A stretch of 19,804 nucleotides of DNA from Spyradocola sp050942925 (GTDB lineage Bacteria > Bacillota > Clostridia > Christensenellales > UBA1750). Location: contig JBMNOF010000033.1 of NCBI GenBank assembly GCA_050942925.1, positions 1 through 19,804 on the forward strand, in the 5' to 3' direction. Below are positions 17,562 to 19,804 of this stretch, piece by piece. A model generated the notes under the pieces. The model saw only the letters and a program-made list of their open reading frames with translations, had not been told where the DNA came from and did not search any database. A program made the position numbers and the translations under genes. Numbering within the stretch: the first letter of the stretch is position 1; each line of letters opens with the position of its first letter.

Positions 17562-19346
17562 TCAAGAAATGGATGCGCCGGCGCTCGCCTCCATGCGCTG
17601 GGCGAGCTGCTCGGCCAGTATGCGGATGTGTTCCCGCGCCTCCTGCTGCAGGCGGAGGGCCTCCCCCTCGGAAGGAACGGTGTCTCCCATGAGCTGAACG
17701 AACTGGCTGACCTTCAGCCCCAGCGCCTCCTGCATCTGCGCGTCGCTGCCGCGCGGACTGACCAGATAGTAGCACAGGACGCTATCCTTCTGGCCCATGC
17801 GGTGCGCGCGGTCCTCGGCCTGGGTGTGAACCGCGGGCGACCAGTCCAATTCCCCGAACACCACGCAGGTCGCGCGCTGCAGGTTGAGGCCTGCCGCCGC
17901 GCGCATGGAGATGCAGCACAGATCCGTCTTTCCGCTCATGAAGGCATCCACCGCGCGATCCTTCTGCGCGGCGGTCTCCCGGCCGGTGACAAACACCGGA
18001 TGGGCGCTGGCCAGCGCCGTGCGGTACGCGTCCATCACGCCGTGGTGATGGGCGAAGAGGAGCACCTTTTCCCCGCCCTCCAGCAGCGCGCGCACAAACG
18101 CCGCGACATAGGGCGCTTTGGCCATGCCGGTGGCCCGGCGCATCCTCTGGCAGATCTCGTCCTCGATTCGGGCGCGATCAAAGCTCGTGCGCGCATCGCG
18201 CAGGCGGCGCAATGCTTCCATGGCCGGCAGCATGAGTTCACGGTAGACCGCGTCGTCCGCGTCGATTTCCTGCACGAGGCGGCGCTTGGGCGGGAGCTGG
18301 TCCAGCACCGCGTCCTTCGTGCGGCGCAACAGATACCCTTCCTCCCGAAGCGTTTCTCCCAAGAGTTCGGGCTTTGCCACGATGTTGTTTCCATACCCAT
18401 AGCACCACTCGCGGGTAAAGCTCTCCCAGTCGCCCAGCGCGTGAAAGTCCAGGATGTTGATGACGTTCCAAATTTCGCCGCCGCGGTTGTAGATCGGCGT
18501 TCCGGACAAGCCCATGACGCGCGGCGTCTTCTCCGCAAGGAGCGAGGCGGCGCTGTATTTTTCCGTTCCGCTGTGGCGGAGCTCCTGGATTTCGTCGAAG
18601 ATCACCGCGGCAAACTCGATCTTGGGCAAGGTCTCCTTCCACCCCCGCAGCAGCAGGTAATGGATGATGTAGATCTGCGCCGGCGGGAGCGGATACGGCT
18701 TGAGTCCCCGAAGGACGTGCACCGTGGGTTCGCTGCCGTCCGCATTCTGCAAAAAGGAGCGGATTTCCCTCTGCCAGTTCGTCACAAGATGCGGCGGCAC
18801 CACCAGCAGCAGCGGATAGGCTTGCAGCTCTGCCACTGCCGCCAGGGCCTGCACGGTCTTTCCCAAGCCCATCTCGTCCGCCAACAGCGCGCGCGGGGTA
18901 TTGACCAGGTACGCGGCGCCCTCGCGCTGGAAGGGCATGAGTTTCCCCTTGAAAAAGGCAGGCGAGGGGTCCAGCGCCTGCGGCGCACAGCGCGCGCGTT
19001 CCCGCGCCGCAGCGTACTCGCGCGCATCCTGCAGGGCCTGCTCCCAGCGCGCGGCGTCCGTCGGCCGGACGGACAGGGGGTAGCGCAGCATGAGCCAGTG
19101 CAGGTCTCCGGCATTGCGCCGGTTGGCGGGAAAGCGCGCAACGCCCCGGCCCTTGCCGTCGCACCCGGGGAAGAGCCGCTTGGCCATCTGGCAAACGATG
19201 GGTTCCCCCCGGATCACCCAGGAACGGGACCGCTTGTTGTAGCTCAGTTCCCCGTAGGTCTTTCCCGGAGAGGCCGCCGAGGCGCGAAGATACGCCGGCA
19301 GCAGATCCACCTCCGGCAGCTCATCAAAGGGATCGTATTCGCTCAA
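17562..19346 (-). CDS. SNF2-family DEAD/DEAH-type helicase (SMARCAL1-like layout)
   Basis: A 594-residue superfamily 2 ATPase. Motif I LADEMGLGKT (~155-164), motif II DEIQ (251-254), motif III GLSGTP (~279-284) and the C-terminal lobe with SMRAAAGLNLQRA and motif VI QAEDRAHRMGQ (509-519) are all present. This is the single-protein SNF2 form, without large insertions, common in phages and in bacterial DNA repair or defence loci. The N-terminal ~130 residues (GELSYNKRSRSWVIRGEPIV, AKRLFPG) form a small accessory domain before the FQREG motif. It should translocate on DNA. Start: TTG 19346 overlaps the upstream nuclease stop as TTGA, with a G-rich GGTGG 7 bases before it. The frame stays open to 19550, but that extension is Ala/Gly-rich sequence opposite the nuclease gene and is rejected. 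Confidence 0.88.
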   Translation of the reverse strand: MSEYDPFDELPEVDLLPAYLRASAASPGKTYGELSYNKRSRSWVIRGEPIVCQMAKRLFPGCDGKGRGVARFPANRRNAGDLHWLMLRYPLSVRPTDAARWEQALQDAREYAAARERARCAPQALDPSPAFFKGKLMPFQREGAAYLVNTPRALLADEMGLGKTVQALAAVAELQAYPLLLVVPPHLVTNWQREIRSFLQNADGSEPTVHVLRGLKPYPLPPAQIYIIHYLLLRGWKETLPKIEFAAVIFDEIQELRHSGTEKYSAASLLAEKTPRVMGLSGTPIYNRGGEIWNVINILDFHALGDWESFTREWCYGYGNNIVAKPELLGETLREEGYLLRRTKDAVLDQLPPKRRLVQEIDADDAVYRELMLPAMEALRRLRDARTSFDRARIEDEICQRMRRATGMAKAPYVAAFVRALLEGGEKVLLFAHHHGVMDAYRTALASAHPVFVTGRETAAQKDRAVDAFMSGKTDLCCISMRAAAGLNLQRATCVVFGELDWSPAVHTQAEDRAHRMGQKDSVLCYYLVSPRGSDAQMQEALGLKVSQFVQLMGDTVPSEGEALRLQQEAREHIRILAEQLAQRMEASAGASIS

Positions 19347-19705
19347 CCAATGGCCACCCCCCAAAGCCGATTCAGCGCCACCACCGCACACTCCTTTCCG
19401 CCAACGCGCCGCGGAAGATCCACGGTGCGCTCCGTCACCACGATGAGCGACGCAACTTCCGGCAGAGCCGCATAGCGCGCGAGCTGGCGCAGCAGCTGCG
19501 GCCGGCGCACCAGGCCGCGCTTGACCTCCACCAAGACCCCGCCCCGGCACAGGAAGTCCGCCCGGCAGCGCGGCGCGAGGCGCGCCTCCTTGGCAAAGTC
19601 CACGCCAGCCTCCGCAAGCGCGGCCGCAACGCGCGCCTGCAACTCAAATTCATCCATGGATAGCGGCACGCGCAACGCGCGCAGCGCCGCCAGCACCTCG
19701 CCCAT
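19343..19705 (-). CDS. Small PD-(D/E)XK nuclease-like protein, partner of the SNF2 helicase
   Basis: A 120-residue protein with no recognised family name. Its core fits a minimal PD-(D/E)XK nuclease fold: an N-terminal helix with Glu21 (FELQARVAAALAEAG), a strand pair carrying KEARLAPRCRADF with Asp50, then VLVEVKRG giving the E-x-K pair (Glu60, Lys62), and a following helix and strand (LIVVTERTV). Such domains bind Mg2+ and cut DNA. Assignment is by motif only; other folds with a VEVK strand are possible. The start is ATG 19705, 8 bases after AGGAGG; an ATG at 19711 is only 2 bases from that site. The stop overlaps the helicase start by four bases, which points to coupled translation and joint function. 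Confidence 0.62.
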   Translation of the reverse strand: MGEVLAALRALRVPLSMDEFELQARVAAALAEAGVDFAKEARLAPRCRADFLCRGGVLVEVKRGLVRRPQLLRQLARYAALPEVASLIVVTERTVDLPRRVGGKECAVVALNRLWGVAIG

Positions 19706-19734
19706 GCGCATCCCCTCCTCGTTTTCCGTTTTTC

Positions 19735-19740
19735 ATTGTA
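19735..19740 (-). promoter_or_regulatory. Probable -10 box of the nuclease-helicase-isomerase operon
   Basis: On the minus strand TACAAT (19740-19735) lies 29 bases before ATG 19705. Upstream hexamers at 15-17 bases (TTCGCA or TGTTCG) are weak as -35 boxes. Predicted start near 19728. Confidence 0.5.
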
Positions 19741-19778
19741 CCACAAAGTTTTGCCTGCGAACAGAGGGGAAGTCTCTG

Positions 19779-19791
19779 CCCCCCCCCCCCC
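19779..19791. repeat. 13-base homopolymer (C on plus, G on minus)
   Basis: A run of 13 C lies about 50-63 bases upstream of the predicted start of the nuclease-helicase operon. A short inverted repeat CAGAG/CTCTG (about 19762-19778) lies directly beside it. Such tracts change length easily by slippage in cells and are also error-prone in sequencing. Confidence 0.85.
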
Positions 19792-19804
19792 GCCGGATTG
19801 GAAG

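Noticed and set aside
17541..19475. Plus-strand open frame of 644 codons opposite the SNF2 gene
   Set aside because: Shadow of the helicase, which has all its ATPase motifs on the minus strand.
19347..19550. 68-residue N-terminal extension of the SNF2 helicase
   Set aside because: It runs over the nuclease-like gene in another frame and is Ala/Gly/Arg-rich without structure. The TTG at 19346 overlapping the nuclease stop is a better start.

Overview
The window looks like a piece of a GC-rich Firmicutes (Clostridia-type) chromosome. The ctsR-mcsA-mcsB-clpC heat-shock operon with a CtsR operator is a Firmicutes hallmark. The left edge carries the tail of a large serine recombinase of the kind found in mobile elements of gut Clostridia. 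Its first ~500 bases are visibly less GC-rich than the rest, so a mobile element probably ends just left of position ~570. Species cannot be read from the sequence.

Layout. 1-573: recombinase C-terminus and a short element/chromosome junction. 574-5526 (minus): a divergent creatininase-family protein, and upstream of it one long gene fusing 4-alpha-glucanotransferase (MalQ-like) to alpha-glucan phosphorylase (GlgP/MalP-like). The fusion has its own promoter overlapped by a perfect 10+10 bp inverted repeat. 5639-7606 (minus): an ArsB/NhaD-type ion transporter followed by a cytidylate-kinase-like protein. 7871-10012 (plus): a MATE efflux protein and a YczE/YitT-type membrane protein, each with clear terminators, the second with a perfect consensus promoter. 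10063-14569 (minus): ctsR-mcsA-mcsB-clpC. 14713-15645 (minus): metA, predicted acetyl-CoA-dependent. 15892-16632 (plus): an orphan lipoprotein. 16697-19705 (minus): a tightly packed three-gene set of a small PD-(D/E)XK nuclease-like protein, a SNF2-family helicase whose TTG start overlaps the nuclease stop, and a TIM-barrel sugar isomerase/epimerase.

How the genes work together. The MalQ-GlgP fusion would disproportionate and phosphorolyse alpha-glucans in one polypeptide. CtsR represses its own operon, McsA/McsB control CtsR and mark proteins with phospho-arginine, and ClpC unfolds them for ClpP. MetA starts methionine synthesis. The helicase-nuclease pair is the best candidate for a little-described system (DNA repair or defence). 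It sits behind a promoter with a 13-base G tract about 50 bp upstream, which could be a variable site or a sequencing problem.

Start codons were revised from ribosome-binding sites in many genes; TTG starts are proposed for three genes (cytidylate-kinase-like, metA, SNF2) and GTG for two. Very long open frames opposite malQ-glgP and clpC are treated as composition shadows, not genes.
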